Origin: Hymenobacter sp. YC55
GTDB lineage: Bacteria; Bacteroidota; Bacteroidia; Cytophagales; Hymenobacteraceae
Direction: 5' to 3'
Assembly: GCF_029433095.1 (NCBI RefSeq)
Contig: NZ_JARNTX010000001.1
Location: 2,604,001-2,668,000, forward strand
DNA length: 64,000 nt
Position numbers and translations under genes: made by a program. Under the pieces are notes generated by a model. That model was not told the origin of the DNA. It made no database searches and was given only the letters and a program-made list of their open reading frames with translations. Positions 1 to 9,204 of this stretch are shown here, piece after piece; position 1 is the first letter of the stretch; every line of letters begins with the position of its first letter.

Positions 1-317
1 CCATGCAAATCTGGCGGATGCGCGCCGATGGCAGCGAGCAACAAGCCCTTACCACCGGCGACTTCCAGGATTGGTTTCCGCACGTATCGCCCGACGGGAA
101 ATGGCTGGCGTTTGTCTCGTTTCTGAAAGAAGAAGTGCAGTCCGGCGACCATCCGTTTTACAAGCATGTGTATTTGCGCCTACTACCCGTCGGCGGCGGC
201 CAGCCCAAGGTTATTGCCTATGTGTACGGCGGCCAGGGCACTATGAACACGCCTTCCTGGTCGCCAGATAGCAAGCGCATCGCCTTCATCAGCAACAGCA
301 CCACCGTCAGCGAGTAA
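1..317 (+). CDS. TolB/PD40-type beta-propeller protein, C-terminal end only
   Basis: The frame is open at the window edge, so only the last ~104 residues are seen and the true start lies outside. Two WD40-like PD40 repeats are visible: SPDGKWLAF near residues 29-37 and SPDSKRIAF near 87-95. These are the signature blades of TolB-type propellers, which in Bacteroidota are usually periplasmic or secreted and often occur alone or fused to peptidase domains. Nothing upstream is available to decide which. The gene ends at TAA and is followed by a repeat cluster, facing the next gene tail to tail. Confidence 0.7.
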   Translation, partial: MQIWRMRADGSEQQALTTGDFQDWFPHVSPDGKWLAFVSFLKEEVQSGDHPFYKHVYLRLLPVGGGQPKVIAYVYGGQGTMNTPSWSPDSKRIAFISNSTTVSE

Positions 318-354
318 GCAGGCGCAAAGAGCCCGTTTTCATTCCGATAGGAAC

Positions 355-507
355 GTCATGCCGAGCGCAGCGCAACGAAGCCTCTCGCGTGCTGACATTG
401 TCAAACTACCTGTCATGCTGAGCTTGCCGAAGCATCTCGCTCGACTCGTTGGGCAAGCGTTAGAGTTTACCACACTAGCGAGATGCTTCGACTGCGCTCA
501 GCATGAC
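355..507. repeat. REP-like hairpin repeat cluster 1
   Basis: Three units of a ~30-bp repeat with core GTCATGCTGAGC and end GAAGCATCTCGC: a degenerate direct unit at 355-388, a direct unit at 412-440 and an inverted unit at 478-507. The inverted pair can fold into a long hairpin. It lies between two convergent gene ends. The short reading frame spanning it (358-570) is a by-product of the repeat. Confidence 0.85.
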
Positions 508-614
508 AATACTATTATAATGTCAGCAATGAGTATCAGTGATGTCGCCTACTGCTCATCCCTGGCTTGATGCGCCACATGGTATGACGTTCTTGTCGAT
601 TTTGTATGCTACGC

Positions 615-1556
615 TTATCCCAACGTCTTGGCGACTCGCTCTAATAAGGCTTTGGTTTTCTTGATGCCTTCTTCTTCGCCTAGAGTCTCGCCTTCGTACT
701 CGATGCCTACGTAGCCTTTGAAGCCGGACTCTTTAATGATCCGGAACATCTTGTTGTAGTCGGTTTCGATGCAGTTGCCGGCTGTATCGAAGTCAAAGGT
801 TTTGGCGCTGACTCCCTTGGAAACCGGCATCCATTCCTGCACGGCTTTGTACTTGTCGTACTCTTCGATGCACTTGCCTTGGTACAGTTCGCCGGTATCG
901 CGCCGGATGCAGAAGTTGCCGAAGTCGGGTAAGATGCCCACGTTGGAGCGGTTCGCCTTCTTGATGGTGGCCAGCAGCCACTCGCCGTTGGAGCTGTAGC
1001 TGCCGTGGTTTTCCACTATTACGTTCAGGCCAGCTTTCTGCGCGTACTCGCCTAGCTTGTTGAGGCCAGCGGCGGCAGCTTGTTGCACGTCGGCGGCCGA
1101 GCCCTTGCCAAAGGCATTCACCCGCACCGTTTGGCAGCCCAAATAGTGCGCGGCGTCCACCCACTTGTAGTGGTTTTCAACGGCCTTGATTCTTTCCTGC
1201 TCGTTCAGGGAGCCTAACTCGCCTTCGCCATCAATCATAATCAAGTGATTTTTCACGCCATTGTCGCGGCAACGGAGCAGCAATTCACCCAGATACTTTT
1301 TGTCTTCGGCCTTGTCTTTGAAAAACTGGTTGACATATTCCACCACGCTGATACCATACTGCTTTTTGGCAATCACCGGAAAATCGAGGTTGTTGATTGT
1401 TTTGGCAAACAACGATTTGTGGAGCGACCATTCAGCCAGCGAAATTTCAAAAAACGGTTTTGCCGTAGCACTCTCGGCGAATAGATACGGGGAAGCACTG
1501 GCCGCAGCAGTGAATGCCACCGCGCTTTTGATAAAACCACGACGAGAAGTAAGCAT
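615..1556 (-). CDS. Tat-exported sugar phosphate isomerase/epimerase (TIM barrel, AP-endonuclease 2 fold)
   Basis: 313 residues. The N-terminus has a twin-arginine signal (SRRGFIKSAVAF, residues 4-15) followed by an Ala-rich segment ending near ATA, so the protein is probably exported folded. The rest fits the xylose isomerase-like TIM barrel family, with likely metal-ligand acidic residues in VIVENHGSY (about 180), ILPDFGNF (about 210) and GIEYEGE near the end. Relatives include hydroxypyruvate isomerases and inositol catabolic epimerases, and many Bacteroidota members carry Tat signals. The exact substrate cannot be read from sequence. It is divergent from the gluconate transporter gene across a 569-bp gap. 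Confidence 0.8.
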   Translation of the reverse strand: MLTSRRGFIKSAVAFTAAASASPYLFAESATAKPFFEISLAEWSLHKSLFAKTINNLDFPVIAKKQYGISVVEYVNQFFKDKAEDKKYLGELLLRCRDNGVKNHLIMIDGEGELGSLNEQERIKAVENHYKWVDAAHYLGCQTVRVNAFGKGSAADVQQAAAAGLNKLGEYAQKAGLNVIVENHGSYSSNGEWLLATIKKANRSNVGILPDFGNFCIRRDTGELYQGKCIEEYDKYKAVQEWMPVSKGVSAKTFDFDTAGNCIETDYNKMFRIIKESGFKGYVGIEYEGETLGEEEGIKKTKALLERVAKTLG

Positions 1557-2125
1557 GTGAGGAAGGTATGGGTGGGAGAGAGTGAATCAATGGCTCGACT
1601 GGTCTTTGCGAGCCAGCACACAGCAATAAGTTTTCCAGTTGCCGCGCCTACAAGGCCACTAGGGTTTGTGTTTTCCTTGGTCTTGGGCTAAGGCTACAGA
1701 GAGCTAGCGCACAGAACAGCGGGCAATCTAGAGAAAAGACGAGACGTTGTTCTGGTCTCTTTCTTGGCCGTCGAGTTCCTCTGTGTATAGCGTTGCATCC
1801 CAACTCTTGTATATTCAGCGCATGAACTACAGATCAGCAATAAATTTACTGATTTTAGTACCAATCCTTCCGCTTACCGGTCGAGCATCTGTACAAGAAG
1901 CAGCCGGCTCACTGTCAACGCCACACTGGACTTGTTGCGGAAGCGTGCCCTAACCTGTAGATCTTACCCCTGCTCGAACCGGCGCCCACCGGACGAAGCA
2001 GGAAGCTAAAACGTATTTCCCTAGGCCCTAAGCGCATTCATAGCCCTAAAATAAGGGGCTATAGATGCAGTTAGCCCTAGCCTCTATTTGCTTGCAGGTC
2101 CTCATCGTTCATTGTTTTTCAGCCT
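1557..2125. other. Intergenic region between divergent genes
   Basis: Holds the upstream regions of both the isomerase-like gene and the gluconate permease gene. A small inverted repeat (TAGCCC/GGGCTA, 2041-2061) sits about 65 bp before the permease start. A 43-codon frame from ATG 1822 begins with a signal-peptide-like hydrophobic stretch but has no supporting feature. I see no convincing gene or clear promoter. Confidence 0.5.
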
Positions 2126-3442
2126 ATGCCTTTACTTATTGTCGTGGCGGCGCTTGTTCTGCTGCTAATTCTAACCATCGTATTTAAGCTCAACGCCTTT
2201 GTGTCGTTGATTGTGGTAGCAGTTGTACTCGGGCTGGCCGAAGGCATGGCGGCGAAGGCTGTACTGGTTTCCGTGCAGAACGGGCTTGGCAGCATTCTCG
2301 GCTCGGTGGTGATGATTATTGGCTTTGGGGCTATGCTTGGCGCGCTTCTCATTGAAAGCGGGGCCCTGCAACGAATTACATATCAACTAATTAAAACCTT
2401 CGGCATCAAGCACATTCAGTGGGCGGTACTGCTCACCGGGTTCGTGGTGGGGTTGCCGATGTACTACATGGCGGGATTTGTGTTGCTGCTGCCGCTGGTA
2501 TTTTCTATTGCCGCTTCCACCCGCCTGCCGTTGCTCTATGTAGGGCTGCCCTTAGTGGCGGCCTTATCCGTTACGCACGGCTACTTACCGCCGCACCCCG
2601 GCCCAACGGCTATTGCGGCGCTGTTCAAGGCCGATTTTTCCCTCACGCTGCTCTACGGATTGGCTATTGCCGTGCCCGCCGTCATTATCGCCGGGCCCAT
2701 CTTTTCTCGCACTCTGAAGCGCTACAATCCTGCCCCGCCCACTACCATTGCCATGCCCAAGCACTTCACCGAAGAAGAAATGCCTGGCTTCGAAGTTAGC
2801 TTATTTACGGTGCTCACGCCCATTATGCTCATGACGCTCGGAGCCGTAGCCACCCTGACGTTGCCGGCCGATTCCAAGGTTCGGCAAGCCATAGAATTCA
2901 TCAGCGACCCTAACTTGGCCCTGCTAATTTCGGTGCTCGTGGCCATGGTGCTGCTCGGCCTAAACCGAGGCAAAAGCATGAAAGAGGTCATGGACTTGTT
3001 TTCGGGGTCCATTGCCGGTATTGCTACCATTCTACTGATTGTTGGCGGGGGTGGGGCCTTAAAGCAGGTTCTGGTGGACAGCGGTGTGAGCGTTTATATC
3101 ACCAACTTGTTCAGCGACATGCACCTGTCGCCCTTATTTATGGCGTGGGCCATTGCCGCTATCTTGCGCATCTGCCTGGGCTCGTCTACGGTGGCCTCCT
3201 TAACGGCCGGCGGCATGATGCTACCCGTGCTAGCTACCACCAGTGTGAAGCCCGAACTGATGGTGTTGGCTGTAGGAGCCGGCAGCTTAACCTGTTCCCA
3301 CGTCAACGATTCTGGGTTCTGGATTTTCAAGGAGTACTTCAACCTGACGATTCCCCAAACCCTGGCTACCTGGACGGTCATGGAAACGCTAGTATCACTT
3401 ATTGGGTTGGCAGGTGTGCTGCTTATGAATGCTTTTCTATAG
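2126..3442 (+). CDS. gntT: Gluconate:H+ symporter, GntP family
   Basis: 438 residues, almost wholly hydrophobic with about 12 predicted membrane helices, the usual length for the GntP family. Family landmarks include the glycine-rich GFGAMLGALLIESGALQ stretch near residue 72-88, HGYLPPHPGP (about 152-161) and the C-terminal GAGSLTCSHVNDSGFW region. The family imports gluconate or related sugar acids with protons across the inner membrane. The gluconokinase gene follows 166 bp downstream on the same strand, which strongly supports gluconate as substrate. Other GntP members transport D-serine or fructuronate, so substrate rests on context. Confidence 0.9.
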   Translation: MPLLIVVAALVLLLILTIVFKLNAFVSLIVVAVVLGLAEGMAAKAVLVSVQNGLGSILGSVVMIIGFGAMLGALLIESGALQRITYQLIKTFGIKHIQWAVLLTGFVVGLPMYYMAGFVLLLPLVFSIAASTRLPLLYVGLPLVAALSVTHGYLPPHPGPTAIAALFKADFSLTLLYGLAIAVPAVIIAGPIFSRTLKRYNPAPPTTIAMPKHFTEEEMPGFEVSLFTVLTPIMLMTLGAVATLTLPADSKVRQAIEFISDPNLALLISVLVAMVLLGLNRGKSMKEVMDLFSGSIAGIATILLIVGGGGALKQVLVDSGVSVYITNLFSDMHLSPLFMAWAIAAILRICLGSSTVASLTAGGMMLPVLATTSVKPELMVLAVGAGSLTCSHVNDSGFWIFKEYFNLTIPQTLATWTVMETLVSLIGLAGVLLMNAFL

Positions 3443-3608
3443 CCGCTTCTGGTTAGAGAAATACGCTTTGTTTGCTACGCGCAAGTAGTGGATTCACAAA
3501 GCCTTAACGCCAGCGCAAGCAATTATCTGGCAACACCATCCATCTGAACTACACTGGAGCTTGAATTTATGCGTACAACAGCCTCGCAACTTCTGAAGTC
3601 GACAAGCT

Positions 3609-4115
3609 ATGGCCAGTAATGTATTTATCGTAATGGGCGTGTCGGGCAGCGGCAAAACCACCATTGGGCGCCTACTGGCCAAGCAATTGAACCTGCCTTT
3701 TCATGATGCCGACGACTTTCATTCGCAGGCCAACATCGCCAAAATGAGCAACGGCATTCCCCTAACCGACGCCGACCGGCAGGGCTGGCTGGCCGATTTA
3801 GCCGCCGGCATCGGGGAGTGGGAAAAAGCGGGGGGAGCGGTATTGGCGTGCTCGGCGCTGAAAGAAGTTTATCGTCAAACGCTGCAAGCCGGCGCTCAAC
3901 TACCGCTGCGGTGGGCGTTTCTAGACGGCTCGCGGGAGCTATTACAAAGCCGCCTGCTGGGCCGCAAAAATCACTACATGAGTGCCTCCCTCCTCGATTC
4001 CCAGTTGGCAACGCTCGAAAAGCCAGCCTATGCCCTCCAGCTTCCCCTAGAGGGCCAACAGCCGCAGGACATAGTAGACAAGATTATTAGCGCCTATGCT
4101 CCAAGTACCAACTAA
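3609..4115 (+). CDS. gntK: Gluconokinase
   Basis: 168 residues, the normal size of GntK/IdnK. It phosphorylates gluconate to 6-phosphogluconate for the pentose phosphate or Entner-Doudoroff routes in the cytoplasm. The P-loop is VMGVSGSGKTTIGR at about residues 8-21, followed by the family motif FHDADDFHSQANIAKMS (about 31-47), which holds the substrate-binding acidic residues, and VLACSALKEVYR (about 79-90). It lies downstream of the gluconate permease and probably forms a two-gene uptake operon with it. The next gene is convergent, separated by a repeat cluster. Confidence 0.93.
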   Translation: MASNVFIVMGVSGSGKTTIGRLLAKQLNLPFHDADDFHSQANIAKMSNGIPLTDADRQGWLADLAAGIGEWEKAGGAVLACSALKEVYRQTLQAGAQLPLRWAFLDGSRELLQSRLLGRKNHYMSASLLDSQLATLEKPAYALQLPLEGQQPQDIVDKIISAYAPSTN

Positions 4116-4185
4116 CAACCCATTAGGAAGCCTCTCGTTCTGAGCACATCAAATTACTTAGCACGCTGCCACTAAAACAGTTACC

Positions 4186-4360
4186 GTTATGCTGAGCGCA
4201 GTCGAAGCATCTCGCGTGCTGACCGTGCTGCCGTTGCTAACACCAACCAGAACGTCATACTGAGCGCAGTCGAAGTATCTCGCGTGCTGACATTGCAACA
4301 CTAAACTCAACGACTCGAGCGAGATGCTTCGGCTTCGCCTGCGGCTGCGCTCAGCATGAC
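4186..4360. repeat. REP-like hairpin repeat cluster 2
   Basis: Two direct units (4186-4215 and 4254-4283) and one inverted unit (4319-4360) of the same GTCATGCTGAGC...GAAGCATCTCGC family. The inverted unit carries an extra ~12-bp internal expansion. It lies between the convergent ends of gluconokinase and the helicase gene. Confidence 0.88.
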
Positions 4361-4498
4361 GGTTACTTTGGCAACGTCATTACTAGGCATCATATAAGAT
4401 GCTTCACCTTCGTTACTCTGCGCACAGAATAGAAGCCTCGTCAGAGCTTATCTAGCAGAATATCACAAAGATGCTGTGGCTCGAAACAACTTTATCCT

Positions 4499-5881
4499 CT
4501 ACTCTACCAGCGACACGCGCACCTTTTTGCCTTTCACTTTCGCGCCGAGTAGGCGCTGAACCACCTCGGGAGCCATCTGGCGGGGTACGGCCACGTAGCT
4601 GTAGTAGTCAAACACTTCGATGTGGCCTACTTGCTCACGCGTAACACCGCCTACGTTCACGAAGGCTCCTACTAAATCGTGGGCACTCACTTTGTCTTTC
4701 TTACCGGCTGATACGTGTAGCGTGACGTTTTCGGGCTTCGGGGCTTTGGGAGCAGCTGGCGGCAGTTTGGGCGCTTTCATGTCGCGCCACTGAATGCTGG
4801 CGGCTACCGGCCATTTTTGCACGTGGGCTTGTTCTTTGGGCGTTGCTAGCAGGTGCGCCGTGCCTTCAGCGCCGGCGCGGGCGGTACGGCCAGCCCGGTG
4901 CTGGAAGCTGTCGGCTTTGTCGGGGGCGTCGTACTGCACTACGGTATCGAGCAGGGTCACGTCGAGGCCACGGGCGGCTACATCGGTGGCGACTAGTACT
5001 TGGCTGGAACCGTTGCGGAGCTTGAGTAAGGCTTTGTCGCGCTCGGGTTGAGGCATTTTGCCGTGCAGCACTTCTGCCGCTACTTCGCGGCCCTGTAGGA
5101 AACGGGCCAGTTCGACGCACTTCTCGCGGGTGTTGCAGAAGATGAGGGCGCGGCCGGTTTCGGGCAGGCGCAACAGGTGCAGCAGGGCCGCCGGCTTCTG
5201 CTCGATGGGTCCGACGTGGCCAATCAGCTTCAGGTTTTCGGGCAGCCGGTCTTCGTCCTGGCCTAGGTTTATTACGCGAGGGCGCGTCAGGTTTTTGCGG
5301 ATCAGCTCCAGCACCTTGTCGGACATGGTAGCCGAGAACAGCAGCGTCTGCCGACGGCGGGGCAAGCGCTTTACAATCTCCACCAACTCGTCCTGAAAGC
5401 CTAGTTCCAAAAGTTTATCGGCCTCGTCGAGTACCAACGTTTTCAACTGGTTCGGGATGATGGTGCGCCGCTCGAAGTGGTCGAGCAAGCGGCCGGGCGT
5501 GGCTACCACCACGTGAGGAGCCTGCTTGAGCGAGGAAGTTTCTTCGCGGAAGGCGTGGCCGCCGTAGAAAGCCGCCACGCGCAGATTAGGCAAGAACTTG
5601 CCCATGCGCTTGAGGGCGTCGCGCACTTGCAGGGCCAGCTCGCGAGCTGGAACCAGCACGATCATCTGCACCGCGTCATTTTTCAAATCAACCTGTTGCA
5701 GCAGCGCCAAACCATACGCGGCCGTTTTGCCGGAACCAGTGGGTGCCTGACCGGCCACGTCCTGCCCATCGAGCGTGAGGGGCAACACTTGCTCCTGCAC
5801 GGGCGTGGGCGTAGTGAACTGGAGTTCTTCCAGGGCTTGCAGAAGGGCGGGCGCGAGGCCAAGGTCAACGAATGAGGGCAT
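4499..5881 (-). CDS. dbpA: DEAD-box ATP-dependent RNA helicase, DbpA type
   Basis: 460 residues. Helicase motifs appear in order: Q motif (FTTPTPVQEQ, about 22-31), Walker A APTGSGKT (about 45-52), PTREL equivalent PARELALQV, the DEAD box VLDEADKLL, SATMSD, and HRAGRTARAG in motif VI. The last ~75 residues (KKDKVSAHDLVGAFVNVGG onward) match the DbpA-type RNA-binding domain that recognises 23S rRNA hairpin 92. The family acts in late 50S subunit assembly in the cytoplasm. The presence of that C-terminal domain separates it from RhlE or CsdA. Confidence 0.92.
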   Translation of the reverse strand: MPSFVDLGLAPALLQALEELQFTTPTPVQEQVLPLTLDGQDVAGQAPTGSGKTAAYGLALLQQVDLKNDAVQMIVLVPARELALQVRDALKRMGKFLPNLRVAAFYGGHAFREETSSLKQAPHVVVATPGRLLDHFERRTIIPNQLKTLVLDEADKLLELGFQDELVEIVKRLPRRRQTLLFSATMSDKVLELIRKNLTRPRVINLGQDEDRLPENLKLIGHVGPIEQKPAALLHLLRLPETGRALIFCNTREKCVELARFLQGREVAAEVLHGKMPQPERDKALLKLRNGSSQVLVATDVAARGLDVTLLDTVVQYDAPDKADSFQHRAGRTARAGAEGTAHLLATPKEQAHVQKWPVAASIQWRDMKAPKLPPAAPKAPKPENVTLHVSAGKKDKVSAHDLVGAFVNVGGVTREQVGHIEVFDYYSYVAVPRQMAPEVVQRLLGAKVKGKKVRVSLVE

Positions 5882-5900
5882 GAGGCAAGGGATTAGCCTG

Positions 5901-5908
5901 CAAAGGTA
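5901..5908 (-). promoter_or_regulatory. Possible -7 box for the dbpA-type helicase gene
   Basis: Minus-strand TACCTTTG fits the Bacteroidota TAnnTTTG -7 consensus and sits about 20 bp before the start codon. I do not see a clear TTG -33 element at the right distance, so this is a weak call. Confidence 0.35.
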
Positions 5909-6141
5909 CGCGGTAGCGCTTCACCGACTAGTTTACTGACCAAAGAGAAACGCACTATCTGTCGATGAGTGCGCTCTACCCTACTATCAGCGAACATATC
6001 GATGCTACGATTTCGGTGGAGGCTAACTCAGCGCGTCAATATTTATTGATAGTATTTATCAAATATTTTACATTCATTATATCTCTCGCTCTAGACCGCT
6101 AACCGAGCTGAGAAATTCACCTTTCCTAACATAACAGACCT

Positions 6142-6654
6142 ATGGCAACACGTTTCATCAAACTAAGTGCACCTGTACTTGTCGCTTTCACCTTATTGGT
6201 AGCGTACTGCACTTCCAATCCGTTTGCCCCAACGACGGCGGAAGCCCAAACAATAGGCAATGCTATTAGCCTAGTAAAGCCCGACCATCCGGGCGGGAAA
6301 GGCCACACCAAAAAGGAAGACAAGGAGGCTTTAAAGAAGCTGACTGCTAACTACACTGCTGTCCAAAAGCCTAGTGCCGATAAGCCAAGAGCCTTCTATA
6401 TCGACCGCAGCGTTATCGAGGAGATACTGAAGCAGACGGATTGCAAGGGGTTGCGGATATACCCGGCCTACGCCAGCAAAACCGCACCTTTCAAGCCACG
6501 GCTAATTGTGGTTGGGGTGGGAGTTGGCCCTAATGGCGATATGTTAGACCAAATTACCACCTACGAGGATAAGGGAACTTGGCTTCTTAAAGAATGCACG
6601 GTAATTGAATGCGACGACAAATGCCCCAACAACTGTGATGGCACCACTTATTAG
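6142..6654 (+). CDS. Small exported protein, Cys-rich C-terminus, function unknown
   Basis: 170 residues. Residues 1-27 form a hydrophobic export segment ending at a cysteine (LLVAYC), but Tyr at -1 makes this a poor lipobox; cleavage near AEA (about 40) is also possible. The middle contains a GLRIYPAYASK / KPRLIVVGVGVGPNGD pattern that I associate with uncharacterised small exported proteins of Bacteroidota, and the C-terminus has four spaced cysteines (CTVIECDDKCPNNC). The upstream 150 bp is markedly AT-rich compared with neighbours, suggesting acquisition or a distinct regulatory region. No function can be assigned. Confidence 0.65.
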   Translation: MATRFIKLSAPVLVAFTLLVAYCTSNPFAPTTAEAQTIGNAISLVKPDHPGGKGHTKKEDKEALKKLTANYTAVQKPSADKPRAFYIDRSVIEEILKQTDCKGLRIYPAYASKTAPFKPRLIVVGVGVGPNGDMLDQITTYEDKGTWLLKECTVIECDDKCPNNCDGTTY

Positions 6655-6717
6655 GACCACTCGTTGCTGTAGCCAGGCAACCTAAAACCTTGTTTCAGCC
6701 TGCTTTGTACGCTCCCG

Positions 6718-7899
6718 TTAGGCAGACTTCGGGCGGCGGCTACCTTGGTACAGCTCGTACTTCAGCAATCGGCAATCTATCGGGCCGTTGAAGAGCGGGA
6801 TGCGGCGCGAAGCTTTCAGGCCCACGCGCTTGGCAGCTTCCAGATTGCCCGTGAAGATGTAGGCATCGTAGCCGGGGAAGCCGGATTTCAGCGTATCGCC
6901 GATGGTTTTGTACAGAGCATCCATCTCCGCTTCTTCCCCAATTCGCTCGCCATACGGTGGGTTCATCACTACCAGGCCGGGCTCCCCTTTGGGGGCGGCG
7001 GCATCCTTCACGTCGCGCACGGCCAGGCGCACGAAATCTTCTAAGCCGGCCGCCGACACGTTCTCGCGGGCTAGGTCGATATACTCAGCGGAAATATCGG
7101 AGCCGACGATAAGCGCCTGGGGCTCCTCGATGCGGGCTTGCTCGGCGTCGAGGCGCACGGAATCCCACAGGGCCTGGTCGAAATCCGGCCAGTTCTGAAA
7201 GCTGAAGTTGCCTTGGTGATAGAGGCCGGGCGCGATGCGCTGGGCAATCAGGGCCGCTTCGGTCAGAATGGTACCCGAGCCGCACATGGGGTCGACGAGG
7301 GTTTTGCGACCGTCCCAATCGGCGAGTAGCAGGATGCCCGCGGCCAGGATTTCGTTGAGCGGGGCCACGTTGGTTTGCTGCCGATAGCCGCGCCGGTGCA
7401 AGGAGTCGCCGCTGGAATCGAGGCTCAGTACCACCTCGTTCTCGATCATGTGCAGGTGCAGCCGAATATCAGGATTTTTCACGTCCACGCTGGGCCGCTC
7501 GCCGGTGCGGTTGCGGAACTGGTCGACAATGGCATCCTTGGTGAGCTGAGCCACGAACAAGGAGTGCTCTAGGTTGGACTTGTTGACGACGGCCGTAATG
7601 GCAAACGTCTGATCGGGCCGGATATAGTCCGCCCAATTGATGCGGCCGGTTTCACGATAGAGCGTTTTTTCGTCGGGGGCGTAGAAGCCGGCGAAGGGCC
7701 GCAGGATGCGGATGGCGGTGCGGCACCACAGGTTGGCTTCGTAGCAGAGCTGCATGTCGCCGCTGAATTCCACGGCCCGCTGGCCCACCTTATCAATGGT
7801 GGCGCCGAGCTGATATAGCTCTTCGGCCAACACTTCTTCGAGGCCAAATTGGGTGGTGGCCGTCATGTAGAACGGAGCGGAGCGGCGGGATTGAGCCAT
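6718..7899 (-). CDS. THUMP-domain 23S rRNA methyltransferase (RlmL/YpsC-like)
   Basis: 393 residues from ATG 7899 (MAQSRR); the frame stays open to 7950 but those extra 17 residues do not look like the family. The N-terminal ~170 residues are a ferredoxin-like plus THUMP RNA-binding region (FGLEEVLAEEL, then the DVKNPDIRLHLH stretch), followed by the class I methyltransferase domain with LVDPMCGSGTILTEAA as SAM motif I and the catalytic NPPYGERIG motif. This is the arrangement of RlmL N-half and YpsC proteins, which make m2G in 23S rRNA. The exact target base is inferred. It is divergent from the next gene by about 110 bp. Confidence 0.88.
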   Translation of the reverse strand: MAQSRRSAPFYMTATTQFGLEEVLAEELYQLGATIDKVGQRAVEFSGDMQLCYEANLWCRTAIRILRPFAGFYAPDEKTLYRETGRINWADYIRPDQTFAITAVVNKSNLEHSLFVAQLTKDAIVDQFRNRTGERPSVDVKNPDIRLHLHMIENEVVLSLDSSGDSLHRRGYRQQTNVAPLNEILAAGILLLADWDGRKTLVDPMCGSGTILTEAALIAQRIAPGLYHQGNFSFQNWPDFDQALWDSVRLDAEQARIEEPQALIVGSDISAEYIDLARENVSAAGLEDFVRLAVRDVKDAAAPKGEPGLVVMNPPYGERIGEEAEMDALYKTIGDTLKSGFPGYDAYIFTGNLEAAKRVGLKASRRIPLFNGPIDCRLLKYELYQGSRRPKSA

Positions 7900-8011
7900 C
7901 GGGGTGCGTAGTGAGGTGAAACCGCAAAGGTCGGGAATGTTGGCGGGCAACCGACGCGAGACTATAGAAAAGTCCTGTTAGGTTGCAGTCCTGTTCACTG
8001 CTCCCCGTGTT

Positions 8012-9037
8012 ATGGCCCGCGAATCGTTTCTCTTCGACCCCAACAAAAGCTCGCTGTTCTACCTGATTCTGTTTTTGAGCTTGATGGTCCTCGGCCTCAC
8101 GGCTTCCGAGGCAATGAGCGGGCACTACTCTATTATCGGCAGCGTGGCCTCATTTCTGGGGCTATTTGTGGCCTTCCAGAGCTGGAAAGCGGCCGACGAT
8201 GCCTCCCGCAACGCCGATAAGGCGCTCGAAGAAATGCACCAACTAGCCCAAGAAACCCGCCAGCTGGTGCAAAGCAGCAACGCCGTGGAAGAGCAGATCA
8301 AAAGCGCCGTCACAACAATCAGCGACGCCACCCGGGAACTGTACAAAGGCTTTCAGCCCATCATGCAGGAAGTGCGGAAATTTTTGGCCGAAGCCGAAAA
8401 CAGCGAGTACCTCGCCGTCATGACCGATTCGGCCGCTATTGGTACGTTTTACGTCCGCCACCATCACCCGCCCCTCAACCAACGGGAATTGGGTGTTCTT
8501 ACCAACCAGATTCACGACCTGCTGCTGGAGCGTGCCCGCGACGCCCGCGAGTTTTACTTGGCCACATTAGCCGCCGACGAAACTCCCGAAGCTTTTCCCC
8601 CCACCCAAGATCCAAACGGCCTGTTCCACCACTACGTGCAAGGCGTGTGGCAGCAGTTCCACCCAGAAGCGCCCATCACGGCCGACACCCTGAACGAGCA
8701 CCGCGCGCAACACCTGGCCACGCTCCACCAACTACAAGAAACCTTTGCCACGCTCTCCGACCATCACGAGCAGAAAGCGGCGGGCTTGGCCTTTCACCGC
8801 ACGCTGCCCGTGCTGCCGTTGCAACTTCTAATTCGCTTCAACGCCGAAGCACACGAGCCGTTTCGGGCGCTGGTTGTATTTCTGGGCCAGTACAACCTCG
8901 ACCGGGTAGCCGACGCCCGCGCCATGCAAACCACCGACCCCGAACTAGTCCGCACCTTCATTAGCATGTTCGAAAGCCTCACTAGCCTCGACGATACTCC
9001 CGCGTATCAGGCATTGCGGAAGCAGTTTCCACTGTGA
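8012..9037 (+). CDS. Two-helix membrane protein with coiled coil, unknown function
   Basis: 341 residues. Two membrane helices lie near residues 14-33 and 38-57, followed by a long predicted coiled coil (about 58-130, KAADDASRNADKALEEMHQ and onward) and a mostly helical soluble C-terminal half. The layout resembles the membrane-proximal part of chemoreceptors or other signalling proteins, but I see no MCP signalling tip, HAMP or catalytic motif. I do not recognise a family. It stands alone between the divergent methyltransferase gene and a DinB-like gene. Confidence 0.7.
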   Translation: MARESFLFDPNKSSLFYLILFLSLMVLGLTASEAMSGHYSIIGSVASFLGLFVAFQSWKAADDASRNADKALEEMHQLAQETRQLVQSSNAVEEQIKSAVTTISDATRELYKGFQPIMQEVRKFLAEAENSEYLAVMTDSAAIGTFYVRHHHPPLNQRELGVLTNQIHDLLLERARDAREFYLATLAADETPEAFPPTQDPNGLFHHYVQGVWQQFHPEAPITADTLNEHRAQHLATLHQLQETFATLSDHHEQKAAGLAFHRTLPVLPLQLLIRFNAEAHEPFRALVVFLGQYNLDRVADARAMQTTDPELVRTFISMFESLTSLDDTPAYQALRKQFPL

Positions 9038-9204
9038 GAAAATAGTAAAGTCGTAAGGTTGCTCTGTCGTTTGCAGCGAAGTTGTTCGTTATCAGCTACT
9101 GAGATTTATATTAACAATGGCAAATAAACGTCATGTGGCTGTTTCACACCCATGTATAAGAATATAGTGACTGCGCATATGTGCTCTCCAATGTTCCTAG
9201 CTCT

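Noticed and set aside
358..570. 70-codon frame on the plus strand
   Set aside because: It lies inside repeat cluster 1 and reads the repeat sequence; no family features.
1747..1953. 68-codon frame with a signal-peptide-like inner start
   Set aside because: No supporting promoter, family or composition signal; too short to call.
6060..6095. AT-rich imperfect palindrome as a replication origin
   Set aside because: No DnaA box cluster or dnaA/dnaN gene nearby; only local AT-richness.
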